The translations under genes were made by a program, and so were the position numbers. From NCBI GenBank assembly GCA_963821235.1, contig CAWGCS010000001.1:868001-932000 (forward strand): a DNA stretch of 64,000 nucleotides, given 5' to 3'. This stretch comes from CTSoil-043 sp963821235. Lineage in GTDB: Bacteria; Chloroflexota; Limnocylindria; Limnocylindrales; CSP1-4. Below the pieces are notes generated by a model. That model had not been told where the DNA came from and ran no database searches. It worked only from the letters and a program-made list of their open reading frames with translations. Positions 40,404 to 48,952 of the stretch are shown here, one piece after another. The number at the start of each line of letters is the position of its first letter. Within the stretch, counting starts at the first letter, position 1.

Positions 40404-40464
40404 CGCCGCTGCGCGGACGCACCGCCGGAGCGCGACGGCCGGTGACCCGGCGGGGCCGGGCGAG

Positions 40465-40470
40465 TAGCAT
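40465..40470 (+). promoter_or_regulatory. -10 box of the zinc-ribbon protein gene
   Basis: TAGCAT ends 6 nt before ATG 40477 (leaderless geometry). Confidence 0.5.
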
Positions 40471-40476
40471 GCCGCC

Positions 40477-40983
40477 ATGGCCGAAGACGGCGGACTGACG
40501 AGCGCGCCGGGGGCGACGCCCCCGGGCCCGACCTGCCCCTGGTGCTCGGCCCCCCTGCCCGCCGCCGACGCGGCCGTCTGCCCCGGGTGCGGGGCGCACC
40601 TCGTCGAGGAGCAGGGCGGCGACATCCCGGGCGTGACGTCCGTCGACCCTTACCTCCTGGCGATCGCGGCGAACCCCCGGAAGGCGAAGCGGACGTTCGG
40701 GTCGCTCCTCGTCGGCGAGGACAAGGAGATCCCGCCGCCCTCCGCGGCCGAGATGCCGGCCCTCGCCCGACCCGACGCCGAGGTCCGCCGCGAGATGCTC
40801 CGCCTGGAGCTGGAGGCCCGGCTGGCGGCCCTCCGGGCCGAGGCGCAGGCGATCGAGGCGGAGGAACGCGGCGACGCAGACGTCGAGCACCCGGGGGATG
40901 ACGCCGGGGCGGCTGCCGGCGAGCACCTCGGGGAGCACCCCGCCGATCCTCCGACGGATCCTGGGGGCGACGCTGGGGCCTGA
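40477..40983 (+). CDS. Zinc-ribbon protein of unknown function
   Basis: This 168-residue soluble protein has a zinc ribbon near the start (CPWCSAPL...VCPGCGAHL), a middle part including NPRKAKRTFGSLLVGEDKE, an alpha-helical, probably coiled-coil stretch (EVRREMLRLELEARLAALRA), and an acidic His-containing tail. It is followed 13 bp later by another gene in the same direction. No enzymatic motif is visible. Confidence 0.68.
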   Translation: MAEDGGLTSAPGATPPGPTCPWCSAPLPAADAAVCPGCGAHLVEEQGGDIPGVTSVDPYLLAIAANPRKAKRTFGSLLVGEDKEIPPPSAAEMPALARPDAEVRREMLRLELEARLAALRAEAQAIEAEERGDADVEHPGDDAGAAAGEHLGEHPADPPTDPGGDAGA

Positions 40984-40996
40984 TGGCCTCCTGACC

Positions 40997-41449
40997 ATGG
41001 CCCGCCACCAGCCGCCCGCGGCTTCGTACGTGCGCGAGCACGAGGTCGTGCTGGGTGACCGGCGCCTGCGGGCCGGCATGGACCGGCCGACCGAGATCGA
41101 GGGATGGTGGCTGACCGTCCTGTGGGTGGCCGACGACGAGGGGATCGTCCCCTGCCAGGCGATGGCGCCCGCGGCCGGGCCATCGCCCGAGCCTCCGCAC
41201 GCCCGCCTGGGCCCGGCCCTCTCGGGCGGCCTCTCCGGCTTCGTCCTGGAGGACGGCGGTCGCCAGCAGCTCCGCCTCCGCATGCCCCTGCCGCCGGACG
41301 AGGAGGGCCGTCCCTGGAGCGCGCCGCTGGTGGTCCAGCTGGCCGTCCGCTGGGAGCCGGCACGGGCGGCCACCCTGACCCCGGGCAAGCTGGCCGACGT
41401 CATCCTGGCGGCCTTCCGGCGGGCGGTGGAGGCGGTCCACCGGGCGTGA
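40997..41449 (+). CDS. Hypothetical protein
   Basis: This 150-residue protein starts MARHQPPAASYVREHEVV. It is rich in Trp and Pro, with WWLTVLWVADDEG and a C-terminal helix LADVILAAFRRAVEAVH, and has no signal peptide or membrane span. The open frame extends a little upstream into the zinc-ribbon gene, but ATG 40997 just after that gene's stop is the reasonable start. No family is recognised. Confidence 0.6.
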   Translation: MARHQPPAASYVREHEVVLGDRRLRAGMDRPTEIEGWWLTVLWVADDEGIVPCQAMAPAAGPSPEPPHARLGPALSGGLSGFVLEDGGRQQLRLRMPLPPDEEGRPWSAPLVVQLAVRWEPARAATLTPGKLADVILAAFRRAVEAVHRA

Positions 41450-41527
41450 CGGGGGCGAGCCGGCTGGCTGGCTGGCCGGCCCGCCGCAGCGGCGTGCGCG
41501 CGGCGGGCGCCGGGGCGGGGGGCCGCG

Positions 41528-41533
41528 TAGACT
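41528..41533 (+). promoter_or_regulatory. -10 box of the UPF0182 gene
   Basis: TAGACT ends 6 nt before GTG 41540. Confidence 0.5.
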
Positions 41534-41539
41534 CCGGAC

Positions 41540-44500
41540 GTGCGAGATCTCTTCGACGACTTCCTCCGCGAGCTCAATGAGCGCCAGGCCCGGGCCCAGG
41601 GGCGCAACCCACAGCCCCCGCCCGGGGACGACGAAGCGCCGGACGACGACGCGCCGGACGACGACGCGCCGGACGACGACGCTCGTCCCGACGCCGAGGC
41701 TGCGGAGACCCCCGGGGCCGCGGACGCGGATGCTGCCGAGACCATGAAGGCCGCCGACGCGGTGGCCGGCGACGATCGCCCGGAGGCCGCGGACGAGGAG
41801 CCGACCGTCATCCCCCCGTCCCGGCGCGCGGCCGGCGAGGGCGGCCGGCGGGGCGGCGGTCGGCCGCCGCGATGGCCCGTGGGCGGGCCCGGCGACGGTG
41901 GCTCGTGGCGGGACCGCCTGGGCTCCCTTGGCCCGCAAGTGCTCCTGGTCATCGTCGGCGTGATCCTCTTCGCCGCGATCTTCCTCGTCGGGGCCGGGCT
42001 GGACCTCGTCACCGACGCGACCTGGTTCCAGAGCGTCGGCTACGACCCCGTCTTCTGGACCCGCCTCGGCGCCCAGGTCGGGCTGTTCGTCGTCGGCGCG
42101 GTCGTCGCCCTCATCGTCCTGCTCGGCAACCTCTGGATCGCCGGACGCCTCGCGCGCCCGCCCGAGGGCGGGTCGTCGGAGCGCTTCCGTCGGCTCGCGG
42201 GACGCCTGGGCGAGGCCGCCCGCTCCACGACGGAGGGCCCGTGGGCCCGGAGCGACTCCTTCGGCGGCCCGCGCCGCGGCTCCTTCGGCCGCCCGGGCGG
42301 GGACGACCGCCCCCCCAACCGCCCCTCGATCGCTTTCGACGCGGATGACATCCCGGACCTCTCGCCGCTGGCCGTCGCCGGACTGGCCATCGTGGCCATC
42401 CTCGCCGCTCTCGGCACGGCGGGGGCGCTGTCCGGCAGCTGGGAGACGATCCTCCTCTGGCAGAACCGCGTGCCGTTCGCGGCCGCCGGGGCGACGGCCG
42501 TGGTCGATCCGGTCTTCGGGCGGGACGTCTCGTACTACTTCTTCGAGCTGCCGTTCCTGCGCCTCCTGCAGTCGCTGGCCGGCGGGCTGCTGGTGGGCAG
42601 CCTCGTCGTGGCCGGCGGGCGGTACCTCCTCGCCGGCGTCCGTGGCGCGGGCTTCACCACGCCGGTGCGCGTCCATCTCGGCGTGCTGGGCGGCCTCTTC
42701 CTCGTCACCGTCGCCGCGGGCTACCAGCTGGACAAGCTGGAGCTCGTCTACAGCGCGCGCGGCGTGGCGACGGGTGTCAGCTACACGGACCAGGCGGCCC
42801 AGTTCTTCGCCTTCGACGCGCTCACCATCGTGGCCGGGATCGTGGCCGCCCTCCTGGTGGGGGGAGCCTTCACCCGCTGGATCTGGCCGCTCGGGGCCGG
42901 GATCGCGATCTGGCTGGGCCTCTCCATCCTCCTCGGGCGGGTCTACCCGGAGGCGATCCAGCGCTTCACGGTCGACCCCAACCAGTTCGCCCAGGAGCGG
43001 CCGTACATCCTCAACAACATCGGGATGACCCGGCTGGCCTTCAACGTCGCGGGCTGGGAGGACCGCTCCTACCGGGGCGACGCCCCGCTCACGGCGCAGG
43101 ACGTCGCCGACGAGGCAGCCACCTTCCAGAACGCGCGCCTGTGGGACTACCGGCCGCTCCAGGTGACGCTCGACCAGATCCAGACCGTCCGCCAGTACTA
43201 CGACTTCGTCGACGTCGACGTCGACCGCTACCCGATCGGCGACACGACGCGCCAGGTGATGCTCGCCGCCCGCGAGCTGGCGCCCGAACGCAACCCGCAG
43301 GCCGGCTCCTGGGTCAACCAGCGGATCGTCTTCACCCACGGCTTCGGCCTCGCCATGGTCCCCGTCAACGAGGTCGACGCCCAGGGCCTCCCCCGGCTCA
43401 TCATCCGGGACCTCCCGCCGGTCGCCAGCGCCGGGGCGCCGGAGGTCAAGGAGCCGCGGATCTACTTCGGCGAGCGGAAGAGCGACTGGGTCATCGTCGG
43501 TGCCCGGCAGCCCGAGTTCGACTACCCGATCGGGACGGGCGACGGGACCGACGGGACGGGCCAGCAGACGGAGACGCGCTGGAACGGGACGACCGGGATC
43601 AAGCTCGACTCCGTCCTCACCAGGCTCCTCTTCGCGGCCCGCTTCCGCGACCTGAACCTCCTGATCAGCGACCAGGTGGCGGCCGGCAGCCAGCTCCTCA
43701 TGCACCGCTCGCTCGGCGAGCGCCTCAACCTCATCGCCCCGTTCCTGGCGTACGACAAGGACCCCTATGTCGTCGTCGACGACAACGGCCGCCTGGTCTA
43801 CGTCCAGGACGCCTACACGATCACCGACCGCTATCCCAACGCCCAGGCCTTCGACGGGTCGACCCTCGGCGACACGAGCGGGCTGCACGGCCGGTCGTTC
43901 AACTACATCCGCAACAGCGTGAAGGTCGTCATGGACGCCTACGACGGGACGATGACGTTCTACGTCGCCGACCCGACGGATCCGCTGATCCGGGCCTGGC
44001 AGGGCGTCTTCCCGACCCTCTTCCACCCGCTCGACGAGATGCCGGCCGGGCTGCGCTCCCACCTGCGCGTGCCGGAGGAGATCTTCAACGTCCAGACGCG
44101 GGTCTTCGCCCAGTACCACGTGACCGACCCGCTGACGTTCTATCAGGGCGACGACCTCTGGACGGTCCCCCAGAGCCCCACCAGCACCGACACCGGGCAG
44201 CTGCCGCTGGAGGCCTACTACGTCTACATGCGGATGCCCGGCGAGGCGAACCCGGAGTTCCTGCTGCTGCAGCCGATGGTCCCCGCCAAGCGGCCGAACA
44301 TGATCGCCTGGGTCGCCGCCCGGAACGACGCCCCGAACTACGGCGGCGTGCTGGTCTACCGCTTCCCGCGCGACACCTCGATCTTCGGGCCGACCCAGAT
44401 CGAGGCCCGCATCGACCAGGATCCGATCATCAGCTCCCAGGTCTCGCTGTGGAGCCAGGCCGGGAGCCAGGTCGTCCGCGGCAACCTCATCGTCATCCCG

Positions 44501-44914
44501 GTCCAGGATTCGATCATGTACCTCGAGCCGATCTACCTGCAGTCGACCGGCTCGGCGATCCCGGAGTTCACCAAGATCGTGGTCGCCAGCCCGACGAAGG
44601 TGGTCTGGGGCGACACCCTGGAGGAGGCCCTGAACCTCCTCCTCGCCGGCGGCCCGGGCCCGACGCCCACGCCGACGACCGGGCCGACGCCGAGCCCGGG
44701 CGGCACCCCGGCGCCCACGGCCAGCCCGGGCACGTCCCCGCTGCCGGCAGACGTGCAGGCGCTCGTCCGCTACGCCAACGATCGCTTCGAGGCGGCCCAG
44801 GCCGCGCTCCAGCGAGGGGACTTCGCGACCTACGGCGCCGAGATGGCCGAGGTCGAGAAGGCCCTCCGGCAGCTCGAGGTCCTCACCGGGGGGAGCCCCT
44901 CGCCGGCGCCGTGA
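41540..44914 (+). CDS. UPF0182-family large membrane protein
   Basis: A 1,124-residue protein of the UPF0182 (COG1615) family. The first 130 residues are polar and acidic and contain three DDDAP units. About seven membrane spans follow (residues about 130-155, 175-198, 275-295, 325-350 and more to about 475). A large extracellular domain (about 490-1035) then has the family blocks NNIGMTRLAFNV and FNYIRNSVKVVMDAYDGTM. A Thr/Pro-rich linker and a short helical tail end the protein. The function of the family is unknown. The GTG start lies 6 nt after a -10 box. Its stop overlaps the next gene (GTGA). Confidence 0.93.
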   Translation: MRDLFDDFLRELNERQARAQGRNPQPPPGDDEAPDDDAPDDDAPDDDARPDAEAAETPGAADADAAETMKAADAVAGDDRPEAADEEPTVIPPSRRAAGEGGRRGGGRPPRWPVGGPGDGGSWRDRLGSLGPQVLLVIVGVILFAAIFLVGAGLDLVTDATWFQSVGYDPVFWTRLGAQVGLFVVGAVVALIVLLGNLWIAGRLARPPEGGSSERFRRLAGRLGEAARSTTEGPWARSDSFGGPRRGSFGRPGGDDRPPNRPSIAFDADDIPDLSPLAVAGLAIVAILAALGTAGALSGSWETILLWQNRVPFAAAGATAVVDPVFGRDVSYYFFELPFLRLLQSLAGGLLVGSLVVAGGRYLLAGVRGAGFTTPVRVHLGVLGGLFLVTVAAGYQLDKLELVYSARGVATGVSYTDQAAQFFAFDALTIVAGIVAALLVGGAFTRWIWPLGAGIAIWLGLSILLGRVYPEAIQRFTVDPNQFAQERPYILNNIGMTRLAFNVAGWEDRSYRGDAPLTAQDVADEAATFQNARLWDYRPLQVTLDQIQTVRQYYDFVDVDVDRYPIGDTTRQVMLAARELAPERNPQAGSWVNQRIVFTHGFGLAMVPVNEVDAQGLPRLIIRDLPPVASAGAPEVKEPRIYFGERKSDWVIVGARQPEFDYPIGTGDGTDGTGQQTETRWNGTTGIKLDSVLTRLLFAARFRDLNLLISDQVAAGSQLLMHRSLGERLNLIAPFLAYDKDPYVVVDDNGRLVYVQDAYTITDRYPNAQAFDGSTLGDTSGLHGRSFNYIRNSVKVVMDAYDGTMTFYVADPTDPLIRAWQGVFPTLFHPLDEMPAGLRSHLRVPEEIFNVQTRVFAQYHVTDPLTFYQGDDLWTVPQSPTSTDTGQLPLEAYYVYMRMPGEANPEFLLLQPMVPAKRPNMIAWVAARNDAPNYGGVLVYRFPRDTSIFGPTQIEARIDQDPIISSQVSLWSQAGSQVVRGNLIVIPVQDSIMYLEPIYLQSTGSAIPEFTKIVVASPTKVVWGDTLEEALNLLLAGGPGPTPTPTTGPTPSPGGTPAPTASPGTSPLPADVQALVRYANDRFEAAQAALQRGDFATYGAEMAEVEKALRQLEVLTGGSPSPAP

Positions 44915-45996
44915 GCGGCGCGGCGCGCCCTCCCGGCGACGTCCCGGGCCTGCTGCCCGGCAACGTGCCGGGTTGGCGATCCAGCCCGGGCCGCAAGCTC
45001 GAGGGCACGCTCGAGGAGCTCGACGGCACGCCGATCGTGCCTGCCGGCCGGCCGGCGCGTCGGACGGCGGGGTCCTGGACCGGCGGCGTGGCCGTGGCCG
45101 CGGTGACCACCGCCCGACGGCCGCGCCTCTGGGCGTACGCCCTCGTGGCCTTCCTTGCCCGCGGCGGGCTGCTCGTGCTCGTCCTGCCGACCGTCGTCCT
45201 GCCGACGTTCGTGGGGCTTGCCAACTTCGTCGGTCCGGCCTCGGTCAGCGCCGCCGGCCCCGGCCCGCGGCTGGTGGCCCTCATCGCCGCCGGGGCCGCG
45301 GCGTGCGTCGTCCTGGCGATCGCCGGGACGCTCGTCGCGGCGGCCGCGGAGGCCGCCCTCCACCGGGCGACCGTCGCGCCCGACCCCGCGACGAGCCGGG
45401 GGCCGGACATCGCCTTCGGCGGGTCCCTCGCGCTCGCTGTCCCCCGCACCGCCTTCGCCCGTGCCGCCGTCATCCGCCTCGTCCTCCTGGTGCCGGTGGC
45501 CGCCGCCACGGCGGTCGCGGTGCCGGCCTGGGTGGCCGCCGCCTACCGCGAGCTCACCCAGCCGAGCGACCTGTTCACCGCGCTCGCGCCGCGCATCCTC
45601 GGCGGCGCCCCGGCCGCGACCGGCCTCGTGGCCATCGCCTGGCTGGCGAGCGAGGTGGTCGGCGGATTCGCCACGCGCCGCGCGGTGCTGCTCGACGCGA
45701 CCGTGCCGCGCGCCCTCGCCGCGAGCCTGAGCGATCTGCTGCGGGCCCCGGTCGGCACGGCCTTCTCCGTGCTCGTGGCGCTGGCCGGCACGGTCTTCGC
45801 CCTGGCGCCGGCCGTCTGGGCGCTCGCCGCGGCGTGGGACGTGGCACGTCGGGCGCTGGTGGACGACGCGGGCGCGCTGGACGCCCTCCTGGCGGCGCTC
45901 CTCCTCGCCGCGGCCTGGCTGGGGGCCCTCCTCCTGGCCGGGATCGCCGCCGCCTGGCGGGACCTCCTGGCCACCGCGGAGCTCCTGCGCCGATGA
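44911..45996 (+). CDS. Integral membrane protein coupled to UPF0182
   Basis: The 361-residue protein has a polar N-terminus of about 65 residues, then about six to seven hydrophobic segments (near 70-95, 110-150, 185-210, 228-245, 270-300, 315-345). The GTG overlaps the UPF0182 stop, so the two are probably made together and may work together. The sequence is rich in Ala and Val; no family is recognised. Confidence 0.65.
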   Translation: MSGAARPPGDVPGLLPGNVPGWRSSPGRKLEGTLEELDGTPIVPAGRPARRTAGSWTGGVAVAAVTTARRPRLWAYALVAFLARGGLLVLVLPTVVLPTFVGLANFVGPASVSAAGPGPRLVALIAAGAAACVVLAIAGTLVAAAAEAALHRATVAPDPATSRGPDIAFGGSLALAVPRTAFARAAVIRLVLLVPVAAATAVAVPAWVAAAYRELTQPSDLFTALAPRILGGAPAATGLVAIAWLASEVVGGFATRRAVLLDATVPRALAASLSDLLRAPVGTAFSVLVALAGTVFALAPAVWALAAAWDVARRALVDDAGALDALLAALLLAAAWLGALLLAGIAAAWRDLLATAELLRR

Positions 45997-46029
45997 GCGC
46001 CGGCCGCCGGGGCGCATGGAAGGCCCTGC

Positions 46030-46035
46030 TACACT
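46030..46035 (+). promoter_or_regulatory. -10 box of the leader ORF before the zinc-ribbon membrane gene
   Basis: TACACT ends 7 nt before GTG 46043, the start of a 19-codon leader ORF. Confidence 0.45.
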
Positions 46036-46042
46036 GCGCCGC

Positions 46043-46102
46043 GTGCGCCGCCGGCCGCGGTCCGCGGCCGAGCGACGAAGGCCTCCGCATGGAGGTGGGT
46101 GA
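46043..46102 (+). CDS. 19-residue Arg-rich leader ORF
   Basis: From GTG 46043, 7 nt after a -10 hexamer, the frame reads VRRRPRSAAERRRPPHGGG then TGA, ending 9 bp before the next gene. Its last codons contain the only Shine-Dalgarno (GGAGGTG) for that gene, and its stop lies in the loop of a GGTGGG-TGAC-CCCACC hairpin at 46094-46109. Ribosomes finishing here would open the hairpin. It may be a translational coupler sensitive to arginine supply. Confidence 0.4.
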   Translation: MRRRPRSAAERRRPPHGGG

Positions 46103-46109
46103 CCCCACC
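46094..46109 (+). promoter_or_regulatory. Hairpin masking the ribosome site of the zinc-ribbon gene
   Basis: GGTGGG pairs with CCCACC around a TGAC loop that contains the leader ORF stop. The stem overlaps the end of the GGAGGTG ribosome site and lies just before ATG 46112. Confidence 0.45.
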
Positions 46110-46111
46110 GC

Positions 46112-46852
46112 ATGAACCTGGACTTCCTCTCCGGGATCGGCGACGCGATCGCGGGCTTCTTCAACAGCCCGCTCGTGCAGCTGGGCCTCAGGGCGATCGG
46201 CGTCTACATCGTCCTGATCTGGCTCGCCTCGGCATACTGGGCCTTCCGCGACATGCAGGGCCGGACGGCCAACCCGGTCCTCCCCTACGTCGCCGCCGCG
46301 ATCGTGGTGGGCTTCACGCCGGTCTTCTTCCTCTTCGGGATCCTCGTCTACCGGATCGTCCGCCCGCAGGAGCGCCTGGGCGAAGCGTACGAGCGAGGCC
46401 TCGCCGAGGAGGCCCTCATCGCCGAGATCGAGCAGATCGAGCACTGCGCCACCTGCGGCCGGAAGGTCGACGAGGAGTGGATCATCTGCCCGACCTGCCG
46501 GACCCGCCTCAAGCGGGTCTGCCCGCACTGCTCCAAGCTCGTCGGCCTCGACTGGTCGATGTGCGCGTGGTGCGGCCGCGACTTCGAGCGCCGCGAGGCC
46601 ATCACCGCCGTCGGTGCCGTGCCCCGGCCGGTGCGCGAGGCGGCCCTCGACCCGCGCCCCGCGCAGCGCCCCGTCGCGGCACCCGACCCGCGCCCCCGGC
46701 CGCTCGCCGCCCCGGCCGTCGCCCCGGCCGCCGAGCTTGCCGCCCCCGCCGCCGAGCCCGCCCCGGCCGCTGCCCTGGCGACGACCCGGGCTGCGCGTGC
46801 CAGCCGGTCGACGGGGACGTCCGCCACGCCGCGTCCCCGGGCTCAGGGCTGA
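46112..46852 (+). CDS. Membrane protein with double zinc ribbon
   Basis: This 246-residue protein has two membrane spans (about residues 23-43 and 57-80), then a cytoplasmic part with two zinc ribbons: HCATCGRK...IICPTCRTR and VCPHCSKL...MCAWCGRD. The last 80 residues are Ala/Pro-rich and probably unstructured. The stop TGA is followed in the same frame by the CPBP protein reading frame. Zinc-ribbon membrane proteins of this sort are common but functionally unassigned. Confidence 0.75.
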   Translation: MNLDFLSGIGDAIAGFFNSPLVQLGLRAIGVYIVLIWLASAYWAFRDMQGRTANPVLPYVAAAIVVGFTPVFFLFGILVYRIVRPQERLGEAYERGLAEEALIAEIEQIEHCATCGRKVDEEWIICPTCRTRLKRVCPHCSKLVGLDWSMCAWCGRDFERREAITAVGAVPRPVREAALDPRPAQRPVAAPDPRPRPLAAPAVAPAAELAAPAAEPAPAAALATTRAARASRSTGTSATPRPRAQG

Positions 46853-46924
46853 GCGACGGACCCCGACAGCACGGGCTCGCCGGAGGAGGCCGCCCCGCCC
46901 CGCCGTCGGCGGGGCGCCTTCGAC

Positions 46925-47851
46925 CTGCAGGGTCGCGCTGCGCCCGGGCTCTACCTCGCGGCGTGGGCCCTGGCGGTCGCCGGGCTCGGGGCCATCTTCA
47001 TCTTCGTCGCCAGCGGGGGCGGGTCGGGCGCCGCCTTCGCCTTCGTCCTCGGCGTCGCCGGGATCGCCCTCGGTCTCGCCGCGGGCGCGGGATCGCAGGC
47101 CCTCCAGCGGCGGGCCGACGGCGCAGACTTCGCGGGTCCCTCCCCGGTCCTGGTCTTCGCCGCGGCGTTCGCTCTCACCGTGGTGGCCGCCTTCGCCATC
47201 GGCGCCCTCGGCATCGTCCCGGACGGCTCTCCCGCCGTCGTCGTCTCCGTCGCCATCTCGGCCGTCCTGTCGATCGGCCTCGTGGGCCTCGTCGTCGTCT
47301 CGCCGGGCGCGCTCTCCTGGCGGGAGATGGGGCTCCGCCTGCCGGCGCCGAACGAGGGCTCGGTGGTCGGCGACGTCGCCTGGGGGATGGCCCTGGCGGT
47401 CCCGGCCCTCTTCGTCGGCACGTTCCTCGCCGCCGTCCTGGTGGGGCTCCTTGGCGTGACCCCGGAGCCGACGATCCCGGTGGCGCGCGATGCCGGGGGC
47501 CTCGGCCTCAACCTCCTCGCGGCCGCCGTCATCGCCCCCCTCTGGGAGGAGCTCTTCTTCCGCGGCTTCACGACGACGGCCTGGGCCCGCACGGCCGGCG
47601 CCCGGGCCGCCATCGTCCGGGGGGCGATCTTCTTCGCCCTGATCCACGTGGTGACTCTCGTCGGGAGTGACTTCGAGACGGCGGTGCGGCTCGCCCTGAT
47701 CGCCTTCACCGTGCGGCTGCCGGTCGCCCTCCTGCTCGGCTGGGTCTTCCTGCGGCGGCGGACGCTCGTCGCCCCGATCGTCCTCCACGCGACGTACAAC
47801 GCCATCCCGATCGTCCTCGTCGCCCTCGGGACGGGTGTCACTGCCAGCTGA
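46925..47851 (+). CDS. CPBP-family intramembrane metalloprotease; start codon unclear
   Basis: This multi-span protein has the CPBP (Abi/CAAX protease) motifs: PLWEELFFRGF with the EExxxR core, FFALIHVVTLVG, and HATYNAIPIVL. The frame is open and codes for hydrophobic helices from about 46940 onward, but between the upstream gene's TGA (46850) and GTG 47180 there is no ATG, GTG or TTG in frame. GTG 47180 would delete two or three membrane spans. CTG 46925 is my provisional start. Other options are readthrough of the TGA, making a fusion to the zinc-ribbon protein, or a sequence error. The family call is firm; the start is not. Confidence 0.72.
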   Translation: MQGRAAPGLYLAAWALAVAGLGAIFIFVASGGGSGAAFAFVLGVAGIALGLAAGAGSQALQRRADGADFAGPSPVLVFAAAFALTVVAAFAIGALGIVPDGSPAVVVSVAISAVLSIGLVGLVVVSPGALSWREMGLRLPAPNEGSVVGDVAWGMALAVPALFVGTFLAAVLVGLLGVTPEPTIPVARDAGGLGLNLLAAAVIAPLWEELFFRGFTTTAWARTAGARAAIVRGAIFFALIHVVTLVGSDFETAVRLALIAFTVRLPVALLLGWVFLRRRTLVAPIVLHATYNAIPIVLVALGTGVTAS

Positions 47852-47919
47852 GCCCGGAGCGTCACCGCTCGTGCAGCGGCCGCGAAGGCCCGGATGAGCG
47901 TCCGATGAGGGGCGCCGCC

Positions 47920-47925
47920 TAGGAT
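47920..47925 (+). promoter_or_regulatory. Possible -10 box of radC
   Basis: TAGGAT lies about 100 bp before the chosen radC start. It gives a leader of about 95 nt with GGAGGTG near its end. Weak support. Confidence 0.25.
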
Positions 47926-48025
47926 GCGGAGCGTCCTCGAGTTCGGCTGGCGGGGGAATTGGCGGGCTCCGCCGTCCGGGCTCGGGGACCCACCGCCCCG
48001 CCCGCGATCCCGGAGGTGTCTCCCC

Positions 48026-48799
48026 GTGGCCGATGCCGGCGTCCTGCTCGATCCCCCCCACCGACCGACGCGCCGTCCGGCCCGCACCGTCCGGGAGATC
48101 CCGCCGGACGAGCGGCCCCGCGAGCGCCTCGCCGCGCGGGGCGCCGCCGGCCTCACGACGGCCGAGCTGATCGCGCTCGTGTGGGGGTCGGGCGCCCGCG
48201 GCCTCGGTGCCGTCGACCTGGCCGAGGAGGCCCTGGCCCGCCACGACGGCCTGGCCGGTCTCGCCCGGGCCACCGAGCTCGAGCTCGTCGACCTCCACGG
48301 CGTCGGCGCCGCCAAGGCGGCCCAGCTCACGGCGGCCTTCGAGCTCGGCCGCCGCATCCTGGCCGACTGGCCGGTCGGGCGCTGGACGGTGCGCGCGCCG
48401 CGGGACGTCGCCGACCGGCTGATCCCCCAGATGGGGCACCTCGAGCGGGAGGAGCTGCGGGTCGTGCTCCTCAACGCCAAGAACACGGTCGTCAAGGTGG
48501 TGACGGTCTACCAGGGCAACGTCAGCGCCAGCCTCGTGCGTGTCGGGGAGCTCTTCCGCGACGCGGTCCGGGTCAACGCGGCGGGGACGATCCTCGTCCA
48601 CAACCACCCCTCGGGCGACCCCACGCCGTCACCGGACGACCTCCACCTGACCGCGGAGGCCCTGGCAGCCGGACGGCTCCTCGACATCGAGCTGCTGGAC
48701 CACGTCGTGATCGGCCACGACGCCTTCGTCTCCCTGCGGGACCGCGGTGTGGCATTCGACCGCCGCGCCCCGCGCGGCCGGCCGACCGCCGCGGAGTAG
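48026..48799 (+). CDS. radC: RadC-family JAMM protein
   Basis: This 257-residue protein of the RadC/YeeS family has an N-terminal helix-hairpin-helix part (ELVDLHGVGAAKAAQL) and a JAMM metal site, ILVHNHPSGDPTPSPDD. GTG 48026 with GGAGGTG 8 nt upstream is the well-supported start; the open frame extends further up. The cellular role is still unclear; links to DNA repair are doubtful in the literature. It precedes mreB in the common radC-mreB-mreC order. Confidence 0.92.
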   Translation: MADAGVLLDPPHRPTRRPARTVREIPPDERPRERLAARGAAGLTTAELIALVWGSGARGLGAVDLAEEALARHDGLAGLARATELELVDLHGVGAAKAAQLTAAFELGRRILADWPVGRWTVRAPRDVADRLIPQMGHLEREELRVVLLNAKNTVVKVVTVYQGNVSASLVRVGELFRDAVRVNAAGTILVHNHPSGDPTPSPDDLHLTAEALAAGRLLDIELLDHVVIGHDAFVSLRDRGVAFDRRAPRGRPTAAE

Positions 48800-48836
48800 G
48801 GGCACGATCGTCCCGGGCCGCGCTCCGCCCCCGGGG

Positions 48837-48842
48837 TATACT
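48837..48842 (+). promoter_or_regulatory. -10 box of mreBC
   Basis: TATACT lies 110 bp before the mreB ATG, so this transcript has a leader of about 100 nt, unlike most other units here. Confidence 0.5.
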
Positions 48843-48952
48843 CCCGCCGCGGCTCGCATCGGCCGCACGCGCCGCCCGCGCGCCCCCAACCCGAGCGGGG
48901 CGCCCGCCGCGGGCGACCCGCCAGGCGACCCGCGAGAGGACGTTCCCCGCAC

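Noticed and set aside
40358..44119. 1,253-codon minus-strand frame across UPF0182
   Set aside because: Shadow frame; composition dominated by Arg, Asp, Gly and Val, no domains. The plus-strand UPF0182 protein explains the region.
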